64,000 nt of DNA from Cellulomonas sp. URHD0024 (GTDB taxonomy: Bacteria > Actinomycetota > Actinomycetes > Actinomycetales > Cellulomonadaceae), in NCBI RefSeq assembly GCF_000426185.1, contig NZ_AUEW01000007.1, forward strand, positions 62,001 through 126,000, in the 5' to 3' direction. Below the pieces are notes generated by a model. It ran no database searches and was not told where the DNA came from. It saw nothing but the letters and a program-made list of their open reading frames with translations. Shown here in pieces: positions 13,910 to 24,106 of this stretch (positions are counted from its first letter, which is position 1; every line of letters begins with the position of its first letter). The translations under genes were made by a program, and so were the position numbers.

Positions 13910-15108
13910 CCACCCTCACCGCCGACTCGGTGCTCCGGTTGCGCCCGCTGACGATGACGCCGCAGGCGGGCAGCGTCATCGTCGGGCGTGCGGACATCGG
14001 GCGGTTCGTGGCGCTCCCGCCGATCGGCGCCCAGGCTGTCGAGCTGCTTCACCAGGGGCTGAGCATCGCGGCCGTCGAGGCCGCCGTCACGCCGCCGGAC
14101 GCCACCGAGCCGGTCGACGTCCTCGGCTTCGCCACCTCGCTCGTCGGCCTCGACTTCGTGGAGTCCGTGGACCTCGTCGCGACGCGGAGCGAAGAGGCAC
14201 GACGTGGGCCGGGGCTCGTCGTCGCGCCTGGGCCGCACGCCCGCTGGCTCTTCTCCCGAACGGGCGCGGCGCTCGCGGCCCTCGCCGGGCTGGCCGCCGT
14301 CGTGCTGATGATCGCCGTGCCGTCGTCGCGACCGCACCCGCTCGACGCGTTCTTCCTCAGCACCCCCGCGGAGAGCCTCGCGGCACTGACCGTGCTCACC
14401 TACGCGCTGGCCGGGCTGCACGAGCTCGCGCACGTCATGGCGGCCGCGGCCCTCGGCGTGCCGGCCCGGCTGCGGATCACGCGACGGCTCTACTTCCTGA
14501 CCTTCGAGACGAACCTGACCGGTCTGTGGGCGCTGCCTCCGCGGCGTCGGCTCGGGCCGCTGCTGGCCGGGATGGCGTTCGACGCGGTGGTGCTGTTCGC
14601 GCTCCTGGTCCTGCGCGTCACCGGGACCGGCCCGGACAGGCTCGTCGCGGCGCTCGTCCTGGTCGAGGTGTCGGCGCTCGTCGTGCAGCTCTTCGTCTTC
14701 CTGCGCTCCGACGTCTACGCCGTGATGACGGCGCTGCTCGGCTGCACCAACCTCGCCCAGACCACCCGGCTGCTGCTGCGGCGCTCGCTGCGTCGACTCT
14801 CTCCGGCCCAGGCGGCCGACCTGGCTGCGATGCCGGAGCGGGATGTCGCGGTCGCCCGCTGGTACCGGTTCGTGCACGTCGCCGGGCTCGCGGTCGCCGC
14901 CTGGTTCTTCGTGGCGTTCTTCGTCCCGACGACGCTGCACCTGCTGGTCTGGATGCGCGATGCCCTCGTCGAGGCCGGGCCGACGCACGTCGCGTTCTAC
15001 CAGGCGCTCGTCCTGGGCGTCCTGCTGCTCTCGCCGCGCGCGATCACCGGGCTGGTCGCACTGCGCGACCTCGTGCAGAGCCGCCGCCTCAAGGTGGAGC
15101 CGTCCTAA
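13906..15108 (+). CDS. membrane zinc metalloprotease (M50/site-2-like) with PqqD-like N-terminus
   Basis: 400 residues. The first ~95 resemble PqqD/RRE modules (VIVGRADIGRFVALPPIGAQAVELLHQG). Several membrane helices follow. Helix 2 carries HELAH at 172-176, the HExxH zinc motif, and Asp226 in AGMAFDAVV is a possible third ligand. This is the layout of putative peptide zinc metalloproteases found in RiPP clusters. It overlaps the ThiF gene by 4 bp, so the two are made together. It could cleave or export the modified peptide. Its stop codon overlaps that of the convergent sigma gene. Confidence 0.85.
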   Translation: MTTLTADSVLRLRPLTMTPQAGSVIVGRADIGRFVALPPIGAQAVELLHQGLSIAAVEAAVTPPDATEPVDVLGFATSLVGLDFVESVDLVATRSEEARRGPGLVVAPGPHARWLFSRTGAALAALAGLAAVVLMIAVPSSRPHPLDAFFLSTPAESLAALTVLTYALAGLHELAHVMAAAALGVPARLRITRRLYFLTFETNLTGLWALPPRRRLGPLLAGMAFDAVVLFALLVLRVTGTGPDRLVAALVLVEVSALVVQLFVFLRSDVYAVMTALLGCTNLAQTTRLLLRRSLRRLSPAQAADLAAMPERDVAVARWYRFVHVAGLAVAAWFFVAFFVPTTLHLLVWMRDALVEAGPTHVAFYQALVLGVLLLSPRAITGLVALRDLVQSRRLKVEPS

Positions 15109-15947
15109 CGCAAGAGCGCCTCCACACCCAGTGCGGCGACGCGGACCGGCGCGGCGATCTCGTCGATCTCGGCCACCTGGCCACCGACGACCGTGAACGC
15201 CAGGACCGCGGCGACCTGACCCTGGGCCGTGACGACCGAGCCGGCCGCGTTGTTGATCAGCACGTGGTGCGACGTCGACCGCACCCGGCCCAGCATGACC
15301 GCGCGCCGCGCCATCTGCTCGGCGCCCTCGACGACCGCCGACATCGCGTGCCCACCGGCGTCGGCCCGCAGGACCGCGTCCGGTCGGATCATCGACCGGA
15401 CCGCGTCCTCGTCGCCCGCCCGGACGGCCTTGAAGAACGCGTCGAGTACTGCTCGCTGCCCACGGAGGTCGCCGTCGGGGGCCAGGGGCTCGCCGACCGC
15501 TGCGCGGGCTCGGTCGGTCAGTGCGGTCACGGCCGTCGCGGGCAGCCCGAGCACGTCGGCGATCCTGTCCACCTCCAGGCCGTACCCGTCGTGCAGCACG
15601 AACGCGACGCGCTCGTGGGCCGAGAGGGCGTCGAGCGTGACGTACAGCACCGAGCCGACCGACCCGGCCAGCAGCTCGAGCTGCTCGGGAGTGTGCTGGT
15701 CCGCCGTCGTCACGACGAGGTCCGGTACGTGCCAGTCGTCGCGCGGTGCCTTCGCGCGCCGGCTCAGCGTGTCGAGGCACAGCCGGGCCACGGCGAGATC
15801 CGTCTCGTCGGAGGAGCCTTCGCGCTCGGAGGCCTGTCGAACGGCCGTGTCGGTCTCGTCGAGAGAACCGAGCAACCGGAACGCCAGCCCGCGGAGCCGC
15901 GGACCTCTCGGCGCGGACCGGACGATCTCTGAGGCCTGCTGGGCCAT
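15105..15947 (-). CDS. ECF sigma factor-like protein with SnoaL-like C-terminus (ECF41/SigJ type)
   Basis: 280 residues. The start resembles ECF41 region 2 (PRLRGLAFRLLGSLDETDTAV), but the usual conserved stretch after it (DAVQETWLRW type) is replaced by a shorter non-matching segment. Region 4 is intact (LSAHERVAFVLHDGYGLEVDRIADVLG). Residues ~175-280 are a SnoaL-like domain (VLDAFFKAVRAGDEDAVRSMI), which in ECF41 proteins senses a signal and controls the sigma activity in cis. ATG 15947 is the first start before the domain. No carboxymuconolactone-type partner gene is adjacent, which is unusual for this group. Confidence 0.78.
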   Translation of the reverse strand: MAQQASEIVRSAPRGPRLRGLAFRLLGSLDETDTAVRQASEREGSSDETDLAVARLCLDTLSRRAKAPRDDWHVPDLVVTTADQHTPEQLELLAGSVGSVLYVTLDALSAHERVAFVLHDGYGLEVDRIADVLGLPATAVTALTDRARAAVGEPLAPDGDLRGQRAVLDAFFKAVRAGDEDAVRSMIRPDAVLRADAGGHAMSAVVEGAEQMARRAVMLGRVRSTSHHVLINNAAGSVVTAQGQVAAVLAFTVVGGQVAEIDEIAAPVRVAALGVEALLR

Positions 15948-16199
15948 CGCGCACCATCCGTCGTGAGAGCTCGTCGAGACGTGGTCGCGGCGGCCCGAAC
16001 CGTCGCGACTGCCGGCTCGTGGTGCGCCTCGTTGGGCTGTCCTCGACCATATGCCGCCGGCCTCGTGGCATTCCCGACTGACCTGCGAAATCACCCGCGC
16101 GACTCCTGGACCCCGAAGCCAACGCCCCGAGTCGCACGCCTGCGCTCGCAGGCGCCGAACTTGTGGTCGTGCACGTCAAAAGGCTCGTTGACGCGCACA

Positions 16200-16215
16200 G
16201 GCACAAGCTCGTGCC
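16200..16215 (-). terminator. short hairpin behind the MFS gene
   Basis: GGCACAAGCTCGTGCC is a near-perfect 16-bp palindrome immediately after the stop codon of the MFS gene on the minus strand. The remaining intergenic DNA to 15948 shows no gene or other clear signal. Confidence 0.35.
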
Positions 16216-17459
16216 TACTCCGGCGCGGGCGCGTCCTGGGCGTCCGTGTGGGCGACGTGACGGAGCTGGTGCCAGATCAGCGCGACGAAGATCGCCGACC
16301 CGCCGAACGCGAACCAGAACGGCGCCGTGATCCCGTACCTCTGCGCGAGCACGCCGCCGATGCCCGCGCCGATCACCAGGCCGCCGTACACCCCGACGAG
16401 GTTGACGCTGCCGACCCGCCCCTGCAGCGCCGTCGGGACCGCCCGCTGCCGGATCGTGACCGACGTGGTGCCCCAGACGAACGCGTGCGCGCCGAAGACG
16501 AAGAAGATGCCGAGGGCGACCGCCGGCGTCGTGGTCAGCGCGAGGCCGAGGTGGGTGAGCGTCTCGATGATCAGGCCGACGCGCATGAGGTTGGCCAGCG
16601 AGATGCGCCGGGTGATCCAGCCGTAGGACAGCGTGCCGGCGAGGCCACCGAGCGCGCCGACCGTCGTGATGAGCCCGAACCCGACGGCCCCCAGCCCGAG
16701 TCGTTCGCGGGCGTAGAGGACCAGCACGGACCAGGCCGCCCCGAACGTGACGTTGAAGATCAGGATCGTCAGCACCAGGGTCCGCACGGCGGCGTGGTGG
16801 AGCACCCAGCGCACGCCCTCGGCGATGTCGTGGCGGATGTGGGTGTGGTGGTGCTCCCGGACCACGACAGGCAACGAGATCCGCGAGATGAGCCATGCGC
16901 CGGCGCCGACGAGCACGGCGTCGGCGGCGAACGGGAGAGCCTGCCCGGCCGCGAACAACAGGGCGCCCAGCGGCGGCCCGACCAGCTGGTTCACCGTGAC
17001 GAACCCGGCCTGGATGCGGGAGTTCGCCAGCGCCAGGTCGTCCCGGTCGACGAGCATCGGCACGAGCGTGCTCGACGCCGTGTCGGCGAACGTCTCGGCC
17101 GTGGCCAGCACGAAGATCGCGACCAGGACCACCCCGATCGTCGCGACGTCGGCGACGACGGCCACCGCGAGCAGCCCGACGATCGTGGCGCGGACGCAGT
17201 CGACCGTGATGACCAGCCGGCGCCGGTCCACGCGGTCCGTGATCGCGCCGGCCCACAGCCCGAACAGGAGCGCCGGCAGCCAGTTGAGGAGCGCGGCCAG
17301 CGCGACGAGGAAGGCGTCGTCCGTGCGGGAGGCCACCAGCAGCGGGCCGGCCGCGAGGATGATTCCGTCGCCGAGGTTCGACGTCCACGACGACGCGAGC
17401 AGCCACCGGAACCGTCGATCCAGCCGTGGCGGGACCACGACGTCGAGGATTCGGCTCAC
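16215..17459 (-). CDS. MFS transporter (EntS-like, MFS_3)
   Basis: A 414-residue membrane protein with about 12 helices. It has motif A (WAGAITDRVDRRRLVI) after helix 2, TLVPMLVDRDDLALANSRI in the loop after helix 4, typical of the enterobactin exporter-like MFS_3 group, and LQGRVGSVN in the second half. A His-rich stretch (REHHHTHIRHD) lies in the central cytoplasmic loop. GTG 17459 is chosen over ATG 17534, because the longer form would overlap the divergent VOC gene start and leave no room for promoters. The substrate is unknown. Confidence 0.85.
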   Translation of the reverse strand: MSRILDVVVPPRLDRRFRWLLASSWTSNLGDGIILAAGPLLVASRTDDAFLVALAALLNWLPALLFGLWAGAITDRVDRRRLVITVDCVRATIVGLLAVAVVADVATIGVVLVAIFVLATAETFADTASSTLVPMLVDRDDLALANSRIQAGFVTVNQLVGPPLGALLFAAGQALPFAADAVLVGAGAWLISRISLPVVVREHHHTHIRHDIAEGVRWVLHHAAVRTLVLTILIFNVTFGAAWSVLVLYARERLGLGAVGFGLITTVGALGGLAGTLSYGWITRRISLANLMRVGLIIETLTHLGLALTTTPAVALGIFFVFGAHAFVWGTTSVTIRQRAVPTALQGRVGSVNLVGVYGGLVIGAGIGGVLAQRYGITAPFWFAFGGSAIFVALIWHQLRHVAHTDAQDAPAPE

Positions 17460-17532
17460 AACGACCAGACGGTAGCCCGCGCTCCGTCGATAGGCTCGAC
17501 GGAATTCTGCGTCTCGACGAGAGGGCACTCCC

Positions 17533-17964
17533 ATGGACTGGACCCTGGAGGTCGTGGTCGTCCCGGTCAGCGACCTGGCGGCGTCGATCGCGTTCTACCG
17601 CGACCAGGTCGGCTTCGACCTCGACCACGAGACGGTCAACGACTACATGCACGTGGCGCAGCTGACCCCGCGCGGCTCGGGCTGCTCGATCGTCCTCGGC
17701 AACCTGCCGTCCCAGAACGAGATGGCCCCCGGCTCGTTGCGCGGTCTGCAGCTCGTGGTGGCCGACGCTTCCGCGGCCCGGGACGAGCTCCTGTCGCGCG
17801 GGGTCAAGGCCTCCGAGATCACCGTGTTCGACGAGCGCGACGGCGGCACGTTCTTCGGCTTCGCCGACCCGGACGGGAACACGTGGGCCGTCCAACAGCT
17901 GCGCGTCCGCGCTGACAAGCCCCTGATCCCGGTCGAGCACCGAACCCGCTTCGGCGGCGCGTAG
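17533..17964 (+). CDS. VOC family protein
   Basis: 143 residues, two beta-alpha-beta units in one VOC module: LEVVVVPVSDLAASIAFYRDQ at the start, and FDERDGGTFFGFADPDGNTWAVQQ at the metal-side closing strand. The closing pattern FADPDGNTW is typical of glyoxalase/dioxygenase-like small-molecule binders. It is divergent from the MFS gene, with 73 bp between starts, so the two may share a control region. Confidence 0.87.
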   Translation: MDWTLEVVVVPVSDLAASIAFYRDQVGFDLDHETVNDYMHVAQLTPRGSGCSIVLGNLPSQNEMAPGSLRGLQLVVADASAARDELLSRGVKASEITVFDERDGGTFFGFADPDGNTWAVQQLRVRADKPLIPVEHRTRFGGA

Positions 17965-17975
17965 TCGCCTGCGTC

Positions 17976-19451
17976 TCACGAACCGGTCTGGAACTCGCCG
18001 ATGACGGTCTTCCCGTCCGACTCCGGTTCCGTCCCGGAGGTTTCAGAGGATCTGCCGCGTTTTCGTCGGGGGATTCTCTGAATCCCGAGGCGGGGGAGCG
18101 CGAGAGGGGGCGGGTCGTCTGTCCCGAGGATTCGCGGGCGGGGTGTCGGGTCGCCGTAGCCGAGCAGGCGGGCGCGCAGGGCCTTGGCGACGAGGCTCGG
18201 GTGCAGCAGGACAAGAGGCGAGGCCATGAGGTGGTAGACGCTGCCGATCGACACCTGGGCCTCGACGGAGCCGTGCGCGCTCAGGCGGCCGAGCACGCGC
18301 GTCCATGCCGAGAACATCGCGGTGGCTCGCGGCACCGAGCCCTGCGCGGCGGGGTAGCGCAGGTCCTCACCGGTCGCGATCCGCCACGGCAGGTCGACGG
18401 CCTTGGCCAGGCGTCGCATGATCAGTCCCGCGTCCCTGCGCAGCAATGGCCCGGCGTCGCGGAGCACGAGCGCCTCGAGCGCCGCGACCGTGATGCCCTG
18501 GCCGTAGACCGGGTTGAACGCGCACAGGGCGTCGCCGACGACGAGCAGGCCGTCCGGCCAGTCACGCACCTGTTCGTAGTGGTGCCGCAGGTTGCCGGTC
18601 TGGCGGTGGATCGCGACCTCGCCCAGGTCGGTGTCGGCGACGAGGTCGGCCAGCGCGTCGTCGGGGAGGCCGACCAGAGCGTCGACGAACGCCTGCCGGT
18701 CCCGACCGGGCCGCAGGACCCCCGACCCGACCGTGGTGACGAGCCACCGGTCGCCCTCGACCGGGAGCGCGAGCCCACCCGCCCGCGCCGGCGTCTGCAG
18801 GAAGGCGATGCCCGGAACAGCCGTCCGGCCGCGGGCCACGCGGACCTCAGCGGTCGCGTACCCGACATGGGCGTTGACCTGCGACACCGGCGCCTCGGGC
18901 AGGCCGAGCCGTTCCAGCCACACGGGCAGACGCGACGACCGCCCGGACGCGTCCACGACCAGGTCGGCGCTCAGGGGCTCGTCGCCCTCGACCCGCACCA
19001 CCCACCGGCCGTCGGACGCCCGCTCGAGACCGGTGACCGCCGTCCCGTCGCGCACCTCGACGCCCTGCAGCGCCCGCACGTGCCGGAGCACGACGTGCTC
19101 GAACAGCGGGCGGGTGGCTGAGACGATCCCGTACTGCGGCGCTATCGGTGCCCAGCCGAACTCGCCCAGCCACGCCATGTCGCCGGTGTCGAGCGGGACG
19201 CCGCCCGCCGCGCGCAGGTCCGCGTCGACGCCGGGCAGCAGCTCCTCGACGGCCATGAGCCCGCGGTGCAGGAACACGTGCGGCTGCCGACCCTGCGGGA
19301 CGCCACGCCGGGGCGCGGGCTCGGCCGGCAGGGTGTCCCGCTCGAGCACCGTGACCCGGCGACCGTGCCCGGCGAGTGCCGCGGCAGCGAACGCGCCGGC
19401 CACACTGCCTCCGAGGATCACGATCCGTCGGGCCTCGTCGCGTCGTGTCAC
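17976..19451 (-). CDS. FAD-dependent oxidoreductase (geranylgeranyl-reductase/monooxygenase-like)
   Basis: 491 residues. The N-terminal FAD-binding motif is ILGGSVAGAFAAAALAGHGRRVTVLERD, and the second FAD motif is VVGDALCAFNPVYGQGITVAALEA. Between them lie ADLVVDASGRSSRLP and a beta-rich substrate domain. The architecture fits aromatic-ring hydroxylases and the related geranylgeranyl reductase group that often acts on lipids or halogenates. The last ~50 residues are a basic, low-complexity tail beyond the usual family end. It starts at GTG 19451, 6 nt behind CATGCT. It stands alone. Confidence 0.83.
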   Translation of the reverse strand: MTRRDEARRIVILGGSVAGAFAAAALAGHGRRVTVLERDTLPAEPAPRRGVPQGRQPHVFLHRGLMAVEELLPGVDADLRAAGGVPLDTGDMAWLGEFGWAPIAPQYGIVSATRPLFEHVVLRHVRALQGVEVRDGTAVTGLERASDGRWVVRVEGDEPLSADLVVDASGRSSRLPVWLERLGLPEAPVSQVNAHVGYATAEVRVARGRTAVPGIAFLQTPARAGGLALPVEGDRWLVTTVGSGVLRPGRDRQAFVDALVGLPDDALADLVADTDLGEVAIHRQTGNLRHHYEQVRDWPDGLLVVGDALCAFNPVYGQGITVAALEALVLRDAGPLLRRDAGLIMRRLAKAVDLPWRIATGEDLRYPAAQGSVPRATAMFSAWTRVLGRLSAHGSVEAQVSIGSVYHLMASPLVLLHPSLVAKALRARLLGYGDPTPRPRILGTDDPPPLALPRLGIQRIPRRKRGRSSETSGTEPESDGKTVIGEFQTGS

Positions 19452-19490
19452 CTGACCAGCATGGCGGCGACTGTCCGAGACGTCACGGGT

Positions 19491-20915
19491 TCAGTCCCAC
19501 CACACCGTCCACGCCTCGGGGTCGCCGTCCGGCTCCTGCGTGCTCGGGGCGCGCAGCTCGTCGGGCCGTGCGAGGGCGTCGTCGATCCCCAGCTCGACCA
19601 CCCGGCGCCACGCGGCGGCGAGGTCCGTCGGGTCGGTGCGGTCGAGCACCGGGTCGTGCCTGATCCGCAGCCCGTCGACGACGATGCGCTCGTCATCGCT
19701 GCTCGGTCCCGTGGCGTGGCCGGTCAGGAGGACCACGCCGGGGTGCGCGACTGCGGCCCGCAGGGCGTTCCCGAGCGTCGGTCCGGACCCGTCGGGAGCG
19801 TCGAGCACCTCCGGCCCGAGCAGGTGAAGCAGTCTGGCCGCGATCTCGTCGCCCAGGTCCCGGAACCGGAAAGAGGCCAGCCCCGGCTCGTCGGCAGTCG
19901 CGAGCAGCTCGGTCACGCCGGCGGCGACCGTGAAGCCGACCGGGCCGAACGTGCCCTGCGTGCTGCGCCCGGAGGTCAGTGCCTCGTACGCGTCGAGGCG
20001 CCAGCGCGCGACGGCCTCGTCGGCGGTCGGCGGGCGCTGCCCCCACCACGACATGTCGGTGAAGATCGAGCCACCGGGAGCCGGCGTCGGGATGTGATAG
20101 TTCCCGTCCGCCGGTGGCAGGGCGGGTTCGAGGGCGGCCTGCAGTCGCCTCATGGTCTCCACGGCGATCGCGGACGGGTCGTCGCCGAGCGTGACCCAGA
20201 CCCGTCCGCCCGGCAGCGGCCGGACGCGTGCGCCGGGGATCGCCTCGACCGGCGCGGTGCCTCCGACCCGGTCCAGGTGCTTCGACGACAGGAGCGTGCC
20301 CCAACCGACACCCCACAGCCGGTCGGTCGGGTCGCGGAAGACCTGGGACATCCCGATCCGCGTCTCCCAGGCGCTCTGGACGTCTTCGCTCCGGGCGATG
20401 TCGAGCACCGCGTAGCCGGTGTCCGCGCCGAGCGCGACGGCACTCTGCGTCATCCACCGGTCGAGCGCGCCGGAGAACCACGGCAGGTTCTCGCCCGAGC
20501 CGTACATCGCCCAGCGCTGCATCGACAGGCGTACCGATGTCTGGCCGATGAGCCGTCCCGCTTCGTCGTTGTCGTACGGGACGTCCGCGCCGACCATCGC
20601 GATCGTGTGGTGCGGGTTGCTCCACTGGGCGGCCAGCTGGGTGCAGGTGGCGCGGAGCCCGAACAGGTCGTCGATCTCGGTGAGGCCGGCCCAGAACTCG
20701 TCGGTGAGCTGGACCTCGTCGCCGTAGCGCGTCGACCAGGAGACCTCGACCCCGATCCAGCCGACCACCAGCTCGACCGCCGAGCGCAGGACCGCGACCA
20801 CGTCCGTGACGTCCCGGACGGCCGACGTCATCACGCCGCCGAACAGCGTCGGCAGGAAGAGGTCGCTCGGTGGTAGCTCCCAGGCCTCGCCGGGTTCGTG
20901 CCAACTGCTGCGCAT
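19491..20915 (-). CDS. hypothetical protein, weakly like DUF3396/type VI immunity proteins
   Basis: 474 residues, soluble, with no signal peptide. I do not recognise the family securely. The region around WGVGWGTLLSSKHLDRVGG, with flanking strands (GGRVWVTLGDDPS), recalls the DUF3396 'type VI immunity' fold, in which a WG-LL--HL motif recurs. The C-terminal third (RLLHLLGPEVLD, then VLLTGHATG) seems to be a separate domain. ATG 20915 is chosen; a further in-frame start lies at 20948. No toxin gene is adjacent, so an immunity role is a guess. Confidence 0.7.
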   Translation of the reverse strand: MRSSWHEPGEAWELPPSDLFLPTLFGGVMTSAVRDVTDVVAVLRSAVELVVGWIGVEVSWSTRYGDEVQLTDEFWAGLTEIDDLFGLRATCTQLAAQWSNPHHTIAMVGADVPYDNDEAGRLIGQTSVRLSMQRWAMYGSGENLPWFSGALDRWMTQSAVALGADTGYAVLDIARSEDVQSAWETRIGMSQVFRDPTDRLWGVGWGTLLSSKHLDRVGGTAPVEAIPGARVRPLPGGRVWVTLGDDPSAIAVETMRRLQAALEPALPPADGNYHIPTPAPGGSIFTDMSWWGQRPPTADEAVARWRLDAYEALTSGRSTQGTFGPVGFTVAAGVTELLATADEPGLASFRFRDLGDEIAARLLHLLGPEVLDAPDGSGPTLGNALRAAVAHPGVVLLTGHATGPSSDDERIVVDGLRIRHDPVLDRTDPTDLAAAWRRVVELGIDDALARPDELRAPSTQEPDGDPEAWTVWWD

Positions 20916-21038
20916 GCCCGGATCATCGGCACACCCCCAGCCGGACATGACCGACAGAGCGCCGGCCGATCCACACCCGCCGCCAGGGGCCCGGGCACCG
21001 TTGCTCGTCCGGGGCTCGGCGAGCGTGGCGTCAGACCC

Positions 21039-22323
<1,285 letters not shown>

Positions 22324-22324
<1 letters not shown>

Positions 22325-22821
22325 CAGATGACCTCGTCGAGCTCGGCGCGCAGGGTGCTCGCCGTCGAGTCCAGGTCGACGGCTCTGGCCAGCAGCGCCC
22401 GCATGACGAAGATGAGCAGCGCGATGCCGGCGGTCCCGACCCCGCCCAGCACGACGAGCAGAACCGCTCCGGGGGGCACCTGCTCGCCGGGGGCCAGCGC
22501 GAACGACATCGCGACGGCGAGCAGGGTGGCGACGACCGCCGAGCCGATCATGATGTCGACGTACCGGAAGGCCGCCCGGCTGAACACCGTGTCCCGCGAC
22601 ACCATCGTCAGCAGCCGCCAGATGCACACGAGTGCGACCTCGGCCGTGACGAGCCCGAGGATCGCCAGGATCACGAACGACCAGCGCAGGAACACCTCCT
22701 GCGGCAGCTCGTGGGCGATGTCGACTCCCAGCAGCGGCACGAGGACCGCCTGCACGAACAGGGTCCCGAGGAACAGCATCGCGATGACGGCCCGCAGACC
22801 CCAGATCGCCAGACGGCCCAT
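22324..22821 (-). CDS. DUF2975 domain membrane protein
   Basis: 165 residues with four membrane helices (residues ~5-30, 45-70, 90-110, 118-140). Between helices 2 and 3 is the family motif RLLTMVSRDTVFSRAAFRYV. A strong ribosome site (GGAGGA) lies 5 nt before ATG 22821. It is the first gene of a two-gene operon with the HTH gene. Function is unknown; a role as membrane sensor for the small regulator is inferred. Upstream, CTATCG occurs twice (from 22846 and from 22867), a possible operator pair. Confidence 0.85.
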
Positions 22822-22999
22822 CGTTCCTCCTCCGTCGCGGCAGATCTATCGACTAACGACCGAAAACTATCGTTCCTCGACGACAGGCGCAAGGCAGCTC
22901 GAGCCGGACCGCGATCTCGCCGGCGAACGCCGCACCGGGGCGCCGACGTGCCTCCGCAGTCATCTGGCACAGGCGGTCACGGCTGCGATGCTGGGCCTG

Positions 23000-24094
23000 A
23001 TGACGGTCCTCGACACCCGCGCGCTGAACCGGGCGACGCTCGCCCGCCAGCACCTGCTCGACCGTGCCGACCTACCGGTCCTCGACGCGGTCTCGCACCT
23101 GGGCGGCCTGCAGGCGCAGGAGCCGCAGGAGCCGTTCGTCGGCCTCTGGTCGCGGCTGCGCGCGTTCGACCCGACGGCGCTGGACGGCCTGCTGACAGAA
23201 CGACAGGTGGTCCGCAGCCACCTCATGCGCTGCACGGTCCACCTCGTGACGTCCGACGACATGGTCGCCTGGCGGGCCCGGCACGACGCCATGCTGCGCA
23301 GCCGGATGCTCGCGATCTACCGCGCCGAGGTCGTCGGCGTCGACCTGGACGAGTTCGCGGGCGTGGCCCGGGAGTTCCTGTCCGACGGCACGCCGCGCGC
23401 CATGTCCGAGCTCGCGCAGGTGCTCGTCGCGCGCTGGCCCGCTCCCCGCCCGCGCGCCCACGCCGAGCTCGCGATCGCCTGCCTGGTTCCCGTCGCGCAG
23501 ACGCCGCCGCGCGGCCTGTGGCGCGCCAAGGCCGGAGTCCAGATCGCCCTGCTGTCGACGTGGCTCGGCCGGGACATCGACCCTCTTTCTGCCGACGACG
23601 ACGAGGTCGGCCGGGCGATGGTCCGTCGCTACCTCGCCGCGTACGGCCCCGCGGCGACCGCCGACATCCGCTCCTGGTCCGGGATCGCCGGCCTGCCCGC
23701 CGCGGTGAAGGCGATGCGCGACGAGCTCGTGTCGTACACCGACGAACGCGGCCGCGTCCTGTGGGATCTGCCCGGCGCACCGCTTCCCGACCCGGACGCC
23801 CCCGCGCCCGTCCGCTTCCTGCCCGCGTTCGACAACGCGTTGCTCGGCTACGACGACCGCACACGCATCGTCGACGACGCCCACCGCGGCCTGTCCGTCG
23901 CCGGCACCCGCGTGGTGCTCGTGGACGGCCGGGTCTCGGCGAGGTGGAAGGTCGAGGCCGGCACCGTGAGCGTCACCCCGCTGCGCACCCTGACCCCTGC
24001 CGAGCGCTCCGCGGTCGCCGACGAGGGTGCTGCGACGGCGTCGTTCCTGTCCGATGGCGCCAGCGACCGGGTCGTGGTCGGCTCGACCCCGTGA
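23000..24094 (+). CDS. winged-helix DNA-binding domain protein (HTH_42/YcaQ-like)
   Basis: 364 residues. The start TRALNRATLARQHLLDRAD and HLGGLQAQEPQEPFVGLWSRL is diagnostic of this family. It continues with HLMRCTVHLV, WSGIAGL and a C-terminal FLPAFDNALLGYDDR. YcaQ-type relatives are DNA glycosylases that repair crosslinks or alkylated bases, but the actinobacterial branch is uncharacterised. ATG 23000 matches the usual family N-terminus; in-frame ATG 22988 is an alternative. It stands alone, divergent from the DUF2975 operon. Confidence 0.85.
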   Translation: MTVLDTRALNRATLARQHLLDRADLPVLDAVSHLGGLQAQEPQEPFVGLWSRLRAFDPTALDGLLTERQVVRSHLMRCTVHLVTSDDMVAWRARHDAMLRSRMLAIYRAEVVGVDLDEFAGVAREFLSDGTPRAMSELAQVLVARWPAPRPRAHAELAIACLVPVAQTPPRGLWRAKAGVQIALLSTWLGRDIDPLSADDDEVGRAMVRRYLAAYGPAATADIRSWSGIAGLPAAVKAMRDELVSYTDERGRVLWDLPGAPLPDPDAPAPVRFLPAFDNALLGYDDRTRIVDDAHRGLSVAGTRVVLVDGRVSARWKVEAGTVSVTPLRTLTPAERSAVADEGAATASFLSDGASDRVVVGSTP

Positions 24095-24106
24095 ACCGCA
24101 CCGACC

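Noticed and set aside
13807-17979. Minus-strand frame of about 1390 codons across the M50, sigma and MFS genes
   Set aside because: It runs antisense to the ThiF/M50 genes and out of frame with two minus-strand genes that have proper domains; composition artefact.
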